64,000 nucleotides of DNA from Diploscapter coronatus (taxonomy: Eukaryota; Nematoda; Chromadorea; Rhabditida; Rhabditidae): NCBI GenBank assembly GCA_964036155.1, contig OZ038422.1, forward strand, positions 73,369,201 to 73,433,200, written 5' to 3'. Positions 28,949-38,866 of this stretch are shown here, piece by piece. The position numbers and the translations under genes are program-made. The first letter of the stretch is position 1. Each line of letters starts with the position of its first letter. Under the pieces are notes generated by a model. It had not been told where the DNA came from. It saw nothing but the letters and a program-made list of their open reading frames with translations, and ran no database searches.

Positions 28949-29403
28949 GGTTTGCCTGAAATATGACTAATTTAATAATATAATAAATAATAGTAACACC
29001 AAACAAATGATATTATCATATCATTAGTTCATATAAAGTGCGTCGAGATAGGTCGGGGGTAGTCTATTGATTAAAAATCGATAATTTAAGCGACGAAGAT
29101 CTAGAAAACTTCATAAAGGCAGAGCGAACTTGGAAAGATCTTCAAACTATGATGAAGAGTGAGAGAATAAAACTGGCTGGAATATTTTAAAATTTGGTTG
29201 CCAGGGACTTATTGGAAAACGACATAATATGAAAGAAGAACGTCAATAATGCGAATTAGAAGTAAAAAAAAGGAACTTGGTTAGACTAAGAACCAGCATG
29301 AGTAATGGGTTCATAATAGATTGAATAAGGTTGTGAAATACTTGAATCATCGGAAAATTGCTTGATTTTTTAAGATCTAATCTTTGAGAGATTAAGCCAA
29401 GAG
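28949..29403. other. divergent intergenic region
   Basis: Shared upstream DNA of lipase A (-) and the small gene at 29404 (+). An acceptor-like TTTCAG lies about 8 bases before the lipase ATG, so its first exon may be trans-spliced. No other feature seen. Confidence 0.35.
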
Positions 29404-29844
29404 ATGACCAGTGGCAAAAGTGTTGTGTTTTCCGAGGTTTTTAGTGTTAACTAACTATATTCGACCTGAAAATCACGATTGTGACCTTTTTCCAGCATTT
29501 TCAAGCTAGAGTTCGGGTACCGGTCAAGACCTGGCAATGTTATATATCATTCGAAGGCGATTACGAAGCTGATTATTGTGCAAAAAATCGAGACGGCGAC
29601 GTTTCCGAACCCTACCATTTCCGAACTAGACGTTTCAGAACTGGATTTTATATTTTGAGTGAGTTCTGAAGTGTTCATTTGTCGGGTATTAATTTTTAAA
29701 GTTCGAAGTTCAGTTCAGTTGATACAACCCTGATTGAAAGAAATATTTATTTCAGCTACAATTATCCCTCATCACTTTTGGATGTCTTCGAGGGCTGTCT
29801 ATATCGTGTGCATTGGAATTAAATTACTGTTTCACGTTTATTGA
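29404..29844 (+). CDS. small unrecognised protein
   Basis: Three exons (29404-29436, 29496-29658, 29756-29844) join in phase into about 94 residues starting MTSGKSVVFSE and ending in a hydrophobic stretch, VYIVCIGIKLLFHVY. The middle exon has a mixed, aromatic and acidic composition (TWQCYISFEGDYEADYC) that looks coding. Introns are 59 and 97 bases with normal acceptors (TTTCCAG, ATTTCAG). The stop TGA at 29842-29844 overlaps an AATAAA signal. I recognise no family. It could be a real short gene, a fragment of a degraded one, or chance; the three consistent splice junctions and the well-placed poly(A) signal favour a gene. Confidence 0.5.
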
Positions 29845-29849
29845 ATAAA
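29844..29849 (+). terminator. poly(A) signal overlapping a stop codon
   Basis: AATAAA begins on the last base of the TGA stop of the small gene, so there would be almost no 3' UTR before the cleavage signal. Confidence 0.5.
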
Positions 29850-29885
29850 ATTTCCATACGAAATCTGAGATTATTATAATCAAGC

Positions 29886-29891
29886 TTTATT
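29886..29891 (-). terminator. poly(A) signal overlapping the kelch stop codon
   Basis: On the minus strand AATAAA overlaps the TAA stop at 29887-29889, mirroring the arrangement of the facing gene about 40 bases away. Confidence 0.5.
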
Positions 29892-31428
29892 TTATGCTAA
29901 TTTTTTCGATTTCACGCCATTCATTCGTTTGTGGATCGTGTTCCTCGATTGAATTACAAACATTTCCATGAAAAAATCTGCGAAATCCAAGCTAACAAAT
30001 ATTTTATATAAAGATATGCAAAATCTCAGCTCACCCTCCGATTGCATACAGTTTTCCGTTAGCGACAATGAGTGAATGGTGATCTCTTGCATAGTTCATA
30101 TCAGCGATTCGAGAAATTCGACTGTCAACTGGAGCTGAGGGATTGAAACACAGACAAGATTTTAATACATAATTATAACTACTAAATATGTAATGATAAA
30201 TTATTTATATTATATAAAATTAACGACCTCCATCCTCCAGTTATGTAAATTCTTCCATTTAACGATGCAACTCCGAAATAATGTCGTCTTTCTGGAATCT
30301 CCCCAATTTCAACCCATTCCCGTTCATCGTCTGATAATCGATATATCTTTCTACTATCCCATCCATCAATAACTGAATATTCATAATTACAATAATGAAT
30401 ATGCTATAATGTGACCGTATAAACGTTCATCGCATGTTATTGTTTGAACACGTATAGTTAGACGAGGAAAAGCAGGTCCTGTTTGCCATTTTCCATCTAT
30501 TAAAACCTGAATAAGTTATTTCATGGATTTTCTCATTCGATCTTCTTACATCAACTCGATTCATATTTTCCTCTGTTTTAGGATCCCATCCACACAAATA
30601 ATAAAATTTGTCTTTGAAATAGGCGACAGACGCATGTTCACGCCATTCAGGAGGGTCTGGACCTGTAAAATTCTTTAAATCGATCATTCATGGATTTGTT
30701 GATAAGACCTTTTGAAATTTGTCCAGTATTCAAGTCATATATTTCAAATGATTTAGTGTTATTTATACTGCTAATTGCAAAAATCTGAAATTTGAGAAAT
30801 TATTCAAAATCACGAACATAAGAGTTTACTCTATTTCGTGTAGTTGCTACTTGATATGGCTCATAATAGTTGTTGAATTTTGCAGTCTCTTCTACTGAGT
30901 AGGTATATGAATTGAACAAACATATTCTTCCTTCTTTTTTACCATTATTTCGGTAATAAACTAAATTGTTACGAATAGTTTCAAAGTCTCTTACTTGGCT
31001 TTCAGCATAATTTCTTACGATAAAATAAAATTTTATGCGAATTATTGGATAAATTGTCTTCACCAATCTGCAAGTTATTAATATTCCTGGATAATTCAAT
31101 CATTGTATTGCTAATCAATGGTATTTCAATTCCTTTCTGGCGTTATCACTTCCATTTTAGTAGTGAATTGTTTATCTTCAAAATGCAAAAGAAACGACAT
31201 TTTGGATCACCCTCATCAAATCCCCCAACGATTTATGATGGATTGAAGCCTTGCGATAATTTTTAGACAGGAATCATGCATGAGGAGACCCTGTCGCATC
31301 GTTTGTTTTCCCGTTGTAAAATGATATCATTTTGAAAAAAGTAATTTATTACAAAAAATTTAATTTGAATTTCAACTTACGGTTTTGGAAAGAGGATTTG
31401 TAGAAGTTGATATAGGTTCATCACTCAT
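29887..31428 (-). CDS. kelch-repeat protein, possible frame break near the 5' end
   Basis: Encodes a beta-propeller of kelch repeats, a protein-interaction fold. Clear exons: 30830-31067, 30709-30784, 30550-30662, 30416-30506, 30228-30372, 30035-30121 and 29887-29977, all in phase. They show repeat units such as HASVAYFKDKFYYLCGWDP, LTIRVQTITCDERLYVIDGWD, HYFGVASLNGRIYITGGW and HHSLIVANGKLYAIGGF, each with the Gly-Gly and later Trp of kelch blades. The first exon is probably 31381-31428 (MSDEPISTS...) and the second starts at 31290. Between 31290 and 31150 the frame must shift by one base near a run of five G (31222-31226) to reach VGGFDEGDPKCRF. No BTB domain is seen, so this is a short kelch protein or a remnant of a BTB-kelch gene. 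Confidence 0.78.
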
Positions 31429-32798
31429 CCTGGCTGAATTTGATTGACTTCGAATTCAATCAATGCTTATCAGCGCTTTCTTCATGTGTTATAAAGCGAG
31501 TTAATATTGACCAGTAAGATAAATATTGGGAAGATTATACAAATGTAGGACGGTGGACTAGTGGTATCTTGATTGGGTCCACTACGAGTGGCTATTTTAT
31601 GCAAACTCATGTCTCTCATAATCAGGATTCGAATCTGACCCCTCACCTCTCCGGAATGCGCTGCTCTATCACTACACTATGCGAGCATGGTTCCCTAGTT
31701 GGAAGTTAATATAGATGTCCAGCTAATTTTTTAAAATTAAAAATTTGTACTGATTCAGGAAATAAATCATGCATTCGTGCGTAAATAAACAACAAAAAAA
31801 TCAATAATCATTACGAGCAAGAAAGCAAGCTTTTACATTGAGTGAGATTTGATAAGAAAATAGTGGCGTCGAATATTTTGCGAGAAAATATCTTATCATA
31901 AAATTATTATTTTTCATAAAAAATGATATTTGCCAAAGTTGTTCTTTTCATCAAGACACATTTCATTATAAATGCACTCAGTAAACGCGGGGCGGTGTAG
32001 TACTACGGCTATAAAGTTTTGCACATTTCTTGAACAGGTTTAATTCTTAGAGCATATTCGAAAACCTATTTTAGTGAAAACATCTTTTTTGAGTAACTTC
32101 GATTTTTGCATCAAAGCTTTACTTAAAAATCGGCATTTTTACGGTAGCTGTTTTTCATTTTCAATTTTAACCGATCAGTATCATTGATTTCGTATTCCTT
32201 AGCTTTTGAAATTCTTTTGACCTGATAGGATTCATTAATCAAAATCTCATCATTTATTTATTGATCATGCTCAAAATTGTCATCGTATAATTAAAGCAAT
32301 GCATACATGTCATATAAAGCTGATATAATCATATACTCGTAATTGATTGGCAATTTAAAGGAGGAGATCTAAATCCTAAATTGAAAAGAAACAATATTTA
32401 CGGGAGAATTAGGTAAAATAATAGAGGTACTATCGATATGATTGATAATGTATTGATAGTGCTTAAACTTGGAGGTGGCGTGGGAGTTCTGTTCAAAACC
32501 TCTAATGGGACTACCTAAATTAGTAATTATCGGACAATTAGGTCTATTAACCATTTAATTATTAAACTAGCTGAGTTAATTAGCAACATTTACTAACCGG
32601 TATGTCTACGGAACGTGTTAGCGTATGCTCCTCACAATCGGGACTCTTGCTGATAAAGCAAAGCTAGAAAAATAATAATTTGAAGTAAGTATTTATTTTA
32701 GCAGATCCATACTTTCAATGTGTGGATTTATATATTTGGCACAAAATTGAGGAAAATAGAATTTTACCCGTTTTAATTGATAAACTAGGCAAAATAAA
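31429..32798. other. intergenic, between kelch gene and lipase B
   Basis: AT-rich DNA with a tRNA-like segment at 31551-31685 (separate entry). No protein-coding exon seen. Confidence 0.4.
31615..31685 (-). pseudogene. tRNA-like sequence, probably a degenerate tRNA or tRNA-derived repeat
   Basis: On the minus strand a 71-base segment has a box-A-like TAGTGTAGTGATAGAGCAG and a good box-B core GATTCGAATCC at tRNA spacing, with a T-arm that pairs at four of five positions. The acceptor ends pair only partly and no convincing anticodon stem forms. Box B is palindromic, and the plus strand also has a box-A-like TGGACTAGTGGTATC at 31554, so either strand could have been the source. Confidence 0.35.
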
Positions 32799-35016
32799 TC
32801 ATTCCAATCCGATAGTCCGAGTTAAAAGGTTCATAGCGTTTACCGCTTTTTCGAAAAATCCGGGTTTGCCTTCGGGCAATTTCTCGTCGCAACCCGCTTT
32901 ACCGTATTCGGGGACCTGAAAATATGTTTAAATATGTATTTGTTGATATTTATTTACTCCCGAAAAAGTAGAACTATCAGCATTTTAGCAGTGTAATTTG
33001 ACTTTGAACTTTTCAAAACATTTTTGAGAAGTTTTTTTTATGATTGTGAGAGTCAGATGCTGCAGTACTCAGATTAATATTCAATTTTTTCGTGGACTAA
33101 TTTCAGCTTTTCCAAAACCTACCCGGACTTGGAAATAATGCCGATGGTCCCATATATAGGAATTGGATTGATCTGGGAAGAACTTGATTCGGTCCGAGCA
33201 TTTCATATCTTCATTTTTCGGAAGTCCTGTGCACTCGATATAATTCGCGCCGTGCGACATATCGTCGGGGTACCTAAAACAAAAAAAAATTAGGTCAGAA
33301 CTAAACAACATGATTAAGAAATTCCTAGCTCGGAGCATATTTCTTTTGATATAATATGAAAGTTAGGGTTCAAATATATGTCCGATCTAGAATAAGCTAT
33401 GAATTTGAAAGCGACTTTCAACCTGTTTCTCCAAATTAATAATAAAAATTAAAGTAACAGTAATGGTTACCAAATCTCCGTTCCGTGATGATAAGCGTGA
33501 TTCAAATCTGCCGTGTCGCAGGGCTTAGCCGTTCCGTCGTCCAGACCGTTGGTGTTATTCTTCAAACAAGCGGGCAAATGCGGCACGATGTCTCGACGAA
33601 ATACTACCCGGAAGCTGAATTGTATGATGATTTGATATACAGATCAAAATAGCAGATCGATTATGATAGAATCATAGACTAGTTTGAAACTTAGATTTAT
33701 TTTGAAGTAAGATATTAATTTTCTGGCAGGAAGCTTAATAAATGGACTGATTAACGTATACCAAACATTTTTGGAAAATTCGACTTGACTCAAAATGAAC
33801 TCTTAAACATAGATTTTAAATTACGGCATTATTTTACCTGTAATAAATCATATTATCGAAATTCCTAGCGTACTCGAGACTTCCGACGCGGGGTTGGCCG
33901 AACGTGACTATTTTGATCATATTTCCGGGACGGTATCCTAAAATAGTCAGTTAAAAGACAATTGAATTAAAAATTGCCTTGTTTAGCTGTTCTTGCTGCG
34001 GCCAAACTCGCTAGGGCTCCTCCTAAATTTTAAATTGCGGTTTATTTTATGTAAAGTTTGGTTTTACCTAAAGAATGTCCAGTAAACGTGACCCGATGAT
34101 CTTTGTATTTCGTATCAGTAAGAATTTGCTCGATTTCAGGCCACAGAACCAAATGCGCGTTCAGGAAATAACGATTCACCTGAATATGTTATGATTTTTT
34201 TTTGAAAATTTTAGTAGCTTTAAATTATATTATTCTGACACCTATCATGATGAAATTATTATCAAAGTTTTCAATATAGAAAAAAAAAACATCTAGAAAA
34301 CACATGCTGCAGGAAATTCTAGTTATTTGCAATCCTCCAAATAATTGATGTCGATCTTCTACATAGTTGACGGAACTTTATAAAATAGAATAAACTAACA
34401 TTTCCCATCCCGAAAAAGTCGGCACCCGGCTGCAAAGAGTCCCAGCCTTCCAATAATAATTGGGCCTAAAATCATTATTGGAAATAACAATTGAAACTCT
34501 TCAAACCTTAGTTTTCGTCCCTCGAAATACGATAATAAGTTCCTTTGCGACTGGGGATAGGACTATAAGTAAAAATGATTTAAAATAGTCAATTGCACAA
34601 AATATTACCAACATATCCTTCACAGGTGTTGCCTAGACTGTCGCAATCTTCCTTTTGAGTATCCAAAATAGCTCGATTTTCGTGGGCAGGGAAGCTCCTG
34701 AGTAAAAAAGTTTCAAATCAATCTTTATAGAATCATAGAACAAAAATCAGCAATTTGATTTCAATCGATACTTGAATATAATGGTAATATTAAATTAATT
34801 TAGTTGACATCTTCAAAAGAGAATATTTATTTTAAAAATGATAAGAACCAACTTGTTAAGACAAGCCTGATGTTGATCTCCATACGCTGCGGCAGCGAGA
34901 TTCACCAATACCCTCGCTTCGTTTTCATCGTACAACGTCTGTTTACCCATAATCGGAAGTCCATATGATAAGGGCAAATATAGAGATAAAATAAATAAAA
35001 TATAATATAATCGCAT
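32799..35016 (-). CDS. secreted class-3 lipase, copy B
   Basis: Predicted 347 residues; paralogue of the lipase at 26993-28948. Ten exons: 34853-35016, 34609-34697, 34507-34562, 34400-34465, 34068-34179, 33978-34022, 33838-33937, 33471-33614, 33123-33273 and 32799-32915; exons 2 to 7 and 10 have exactly the same length as in copy A. Signal peptide about residues 1-21, then TLYDENEARVLVNLAAAAYG. Motifs are IVFRGTKT, TGHSLGGALASLAAA with the serine nucleophile, VTFGQPRVG, FRRDIVPHLP with the catalytic Asp and YHHGTEIWYP with the catalytic His. The intron after exon 6 starts with GC, not GT (AAG|GCAATT), and is about 40 bases long. The gene looks intact. Confidence 0.93.
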
Positions 35017-36991
35017 CTGAAAAGGAATTCTAAAATAACACCACGAAAACCATTCATAGAAAATCAATAAATGAAGGCTAACTATTTCGACTTTGTGTAA
35101 GAATGGACAAAATAAAGGAAGTTCATTGTTGTTTAAAAGAAAAGGATGCTTGCTCAAAATGGGTAAAGGTAAATAGAAATCAAATTTTAGAGGGAAATAT
35201 ATCATCAATCAAAGTAAAAAGGGTCAATGAAGTGCGAGCGAGGTGAAAATTTACGACTGAATTTTTTTAACGAATTTATGATGATCAATGGTGAAAAATA
35301 AGCGATAAAACTGGTGAATGAATCATATGGACTGTTTGACGAAAATATGCATGCCATGTTATGAAGTGATATATGTATTTTGCATAAGTAGGAAAGTTCT
35401 GGAATTGATCATTTTAAATATGGAGCCCTGAGAGTATTGAATTTACTAAATATTACATAATAAATTGATTTTTGAGACATAAATAAGTTGAATCAATAAG
35501 TAAAAATATATTTTATTTGAAAACGAAAAGCCGCTGCAGCATAGATTTACTAGATTTCACAATGTATATGATTTTTTTTTCGAAACTTAGATCGATTTAT
35601 AAAAGATCTAAGAAAGTAGTATCATTGATAAAAGATATCAATTGATAAGAAACTTTCCGAAACCTATCATCATTAAAAATAATTGAAAATCGATACTTCG
35701 TCTTTGATTTGACATTGGACATTGGCAGGCAAGTTGGATTGCAACACATGTTCATTCGCCTCTTTTATGAAGACCTATCTGCGAAATTTGATGAACCATG
35801 CATGATGCGAAAATAGTCAATTTACTGAACAAATACTGAAACTGATTTAGATTATGATGAGTAATAGGATATGACAGGAAAGGTTATCTAAACATAGTTA
35901 GTATTTTTAGATTTATTAACTTTCCAAATGATGCCAATATATTAATGGTTCAAATAGATGACTGATCTTCTAGTAGAAGCGTTCATAAAAATGAATAAAG
36001 GAATAATTTACGCTCTTTTCCGGAATTCCGACCTCACAAAAACTCGAAAAACACTTCAAATCTTAAGCGACAAAGGCATTTATGAATTCATATGAAACGA
36101 AGAACGCGCTCTTGAAGATCTTGAAAGTTTGAAGGTGAGTAGACCTGGACTTTGCATCGTTTTGGGTTGATGTTTGGAAATAGCAGGGAAATCTAGAGGT
36201 CGAAAGTGTCAGTCAAACTTCGCCTGGAAATTTATGCCTCAAGGACGATGTCAGAGCGAAAGATCCTTGCTTTTTGAATGAGGAAAGGTGAAATTAGAGG
36301 GTGGAAATATCGATTTATTATTGCAAATTAGAAAAATGCACGAATATGTGAATAATATTTTGATATGATCGATTTTCTAGTTGTGAGAAAAATAGAGGCC
36401 TTTATTAAAATGAATGAGTTGGAAATGTCATGGGTAAGTTTCAACAACAAGCCTAATTCGTTGATTTAATTTCAGGTCTGGAGTTCCCTTCATTAGGGAA
36501 TGAAACCGATAATTTCACAATAACGGCGATAAATTACATTATTTCAGTGTTTTATTAGACATGCATGAAGAAATGAGGGGAGTAAGAGCAAAAACGTGAT
36601 TGCAAAATGGGGTAGTTATGAGGAAAAATCGAAAGAAAAGTGGCGGAAAATCGGCTATTTTGTGAGTTTGGAGAAAAAACTAGGAAAATAGACGACGTTT
36701 CCGGCCACAGGCTCTTTTCTCTATGAAAGGACTTACTCTCTACCTTTCCTTGCATTTTTCGATATAACAACCGGTTTTTGCCAAGTCTCATCCCTATCTA
36801 ATCCTAGCCTTTCTTTCAATCTCTCCTATTCACATACTATTTCCTAGAGAGACTATTTGTATTCGTTTCTTGAATGAAAATACACCTGACCATGAATAGC
36901 GAAACTCTACGTTCTAGCTTTTTCGTGGTTAAAGATAGGATACTCTGGCATATCTTTCGATCACAGCAAATATCTTTATTTTAATTATGCA
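35017..36991. other. intergenic
   Basis: No exon with coherent frame and splice sites was found. A copy of the dispersed repeat core lies at 36830-36844. Upstream DNA of lipase B is included. Confidence 0.4.
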
Positions 36992-38088
36992 TTATTTGCC
37001 AACTTGAAAAGGACAACATTCATCATTTCGGTTGCAGAACGTATTATTTGGACACTGCCCGTTCACACATGGCCCTAAATCATCAGAATAAATCCGAAAA
37101 ATATGGCGAGATTTAGACAAGTTCCAGTAATTCTCAAATTTTCTACTATCTTTGCAAGTTCTAACGTGCACGACCTTTTGAGCACAAAATCATACCTATT
37201 CTGAATTAAACCAACTAAAATGAATGTAAAACTATCTATGCTTCAAACTTTCATTTACAAAATTGTAAATTTGTGACTTTATTACGTTGTATATCGATGT
37301 TTCAAAAAATAATTTTAAAATCTTACCGATACTCGTCCCAAATTCACACCGGCAGCAAACCCCACCACTCCTACAGAAATATCCATTATTACACCTTCCA
37401 TTCTGGCAGAATCCATTGGAAACTTCGCGGCCTTCACAGGTCGGGTCTGAAAATTTGTAATAATCAAAGGATTCTACTTAACTTAATTTTTCAGTATGAA
37501 ATGACCCTTCATACAGGAGCAGATTTTTTTATCTAAGAATAGGCTTACTTGAAGGCCTAGGAGTCGTTATCGGAGGCAGATTCTGTACCCGGCAGCATCC
37601 ATTCTGGCAGGTCCAATTCCTGTTTTGATTACGACAATATTGGGTAGTTGAGCAGCGAACTTTGCAGTTAGATGGATTGCAGCTTGGACAATTGTTGTTG
37701 TTGCATGCTGAAAGAAAAGATAAAGCCCAACGTGATTTACGGAATGACGATGTAAAGATACAACTTGAATTGATTGATAAACAAGTTAAAATCAACTGTT
37801 TCCATTTTCTCATAAATTAATAGTTAATTGGCCCACTGTAGTTGTCATTCAGTTTATAGAATGGCCACTCTACAAGCTGAGCGACAAACACACGGGTCTA
37901 GTTAATTGATCAATTAACTCACGTGTTCTGGATAGGTAATTATTAGGAGGCGATCCACAGAGGTAATAGACCGTATAAGACTGTCTCTTGTCCCGAACCA
38001 TCACTTGGTTTTCCTTCTCCCCCTCTTGACAGGTAGTCAAATAAGTCAATTGAGCAATTAGTATAATTTGTAGCAAATTCGAATACAT
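36992..38088 (-). CDS. secreted cysteine-rich (CC-type) protein 1
   Basis: Predicted 175 residues in four exons (37923-38088, 37549-37707, 37327-37446, 36992-37074; 528 nt, phases fit). A signal peptide of about 20 residues is followed by a short propeptide ending in the dibasic DKRQS, then SYTVYYLCGSPPNNYLSRT. The rest is three cysteine-rich units with paired cysteines: NCKVRCSTTQYC...CQNGCCRV; CEGREVSNGFCQNGRCNNGYFC...CCRC; and CVNGQCPNNTFC...ECCPF. This spacing matches the small nematode CC or lustrin-like cysteine-rich repeat. It is most likely an extracellular or cuticle/epithelial surface protein. Its first exon resembles that of the neighbour at 38867-41075, so the two are paralogues. 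Function is unknown. Confidence 0.85.
37900..37919. repeat. 20-bp perfect palindrome
   Basis: AGTTAATTGATCAATTAACT reads the same on both strands. It starts right at the first donor of cysteine-rich gene 1. Seventeen bases of it (AATTGATCAATTAACTC with the next base) recur at the stop codon of cysteine-rich gene 2 (about 38857-38873). Confidence 0.7.
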
Positions 38089-38866
38089 TTTGGCAAATTT
38101 CGTGAAAAGCGAGGAAATTGAGCAGAAAGGTTTCCTAGCAAGTAGTTCAGAGTTTCAACGAGTGTTTATATAGGGCTTGTCAAATACTTGTACGAGAGCT
38201 TACCTGGCTGATTTTGTCAGGGTTTGGCTGAGGAGAGAAAAACCGAGTTTTCGGCGCCCCCCAGGAACAAACAATTATGACACAGCGATAAAAGTCTGGT
38301 CTAGCATTGGATTTTTGGATATCCAGAACTTTTCAGGTTCATAGATCTGTAAGCTTCAACAACTTACTACTTGTACTTTAGGCAGTTTTCTTGGCTATAT
38401 GCTAGAATCACATCCATAATTTGAGGTAGCAGGATCATTAGATCAAATAACAAGTAAAGTCTACAATAGTTTAGTGCTAAGTGGACTTTAAGGGATCAAT
38501 CCGGGACCAACCACTTTGCACAACAATGCATTTATTCAACTTATCATCAAAATACACAATACAAAGGTCGCGCGAAAAATAAATAGAGATTATGTTAAAC
38601 TATTTACCCATTTTAATGAGAAAGAAGAACTTAAAAATGCGATATGAGATTGAAACAAAATTACAATGCAACGAATATGTTACAGCTAAAATAATATCAG
38701 TAATTAATAGTAAATTTAGCGGTATCGTTCTTCGATAATATAATAAATAGTAATTTCAATTTTCTCTACTTCAAATCGAAATTTCCTCGGTTACATAATA
38801 TCTCAGCAGAAACATGATTAGAAATAGAAAACTAGATATAAGGTATAAGTAACTTCAATTGATCAA
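38089..38866. other. intergenic, between the two cysteine-rich genes
   Basis: Holds the promoter of cysteine-rich gene 1 and the 3' flank of gene 2. No additional gene seen. Confidence 0.4.
38165..38172 (-). promoter_or_regulatory. TATA box of cysteine-rich gene 1
   Basis: TATATAAA on the minus strand, about 77 bases upstream of the ATG at 38088, in an otherwise fairly GC-balanced stretch. The paralogue has a TATA box in the matching place. Confidence 0.55.
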
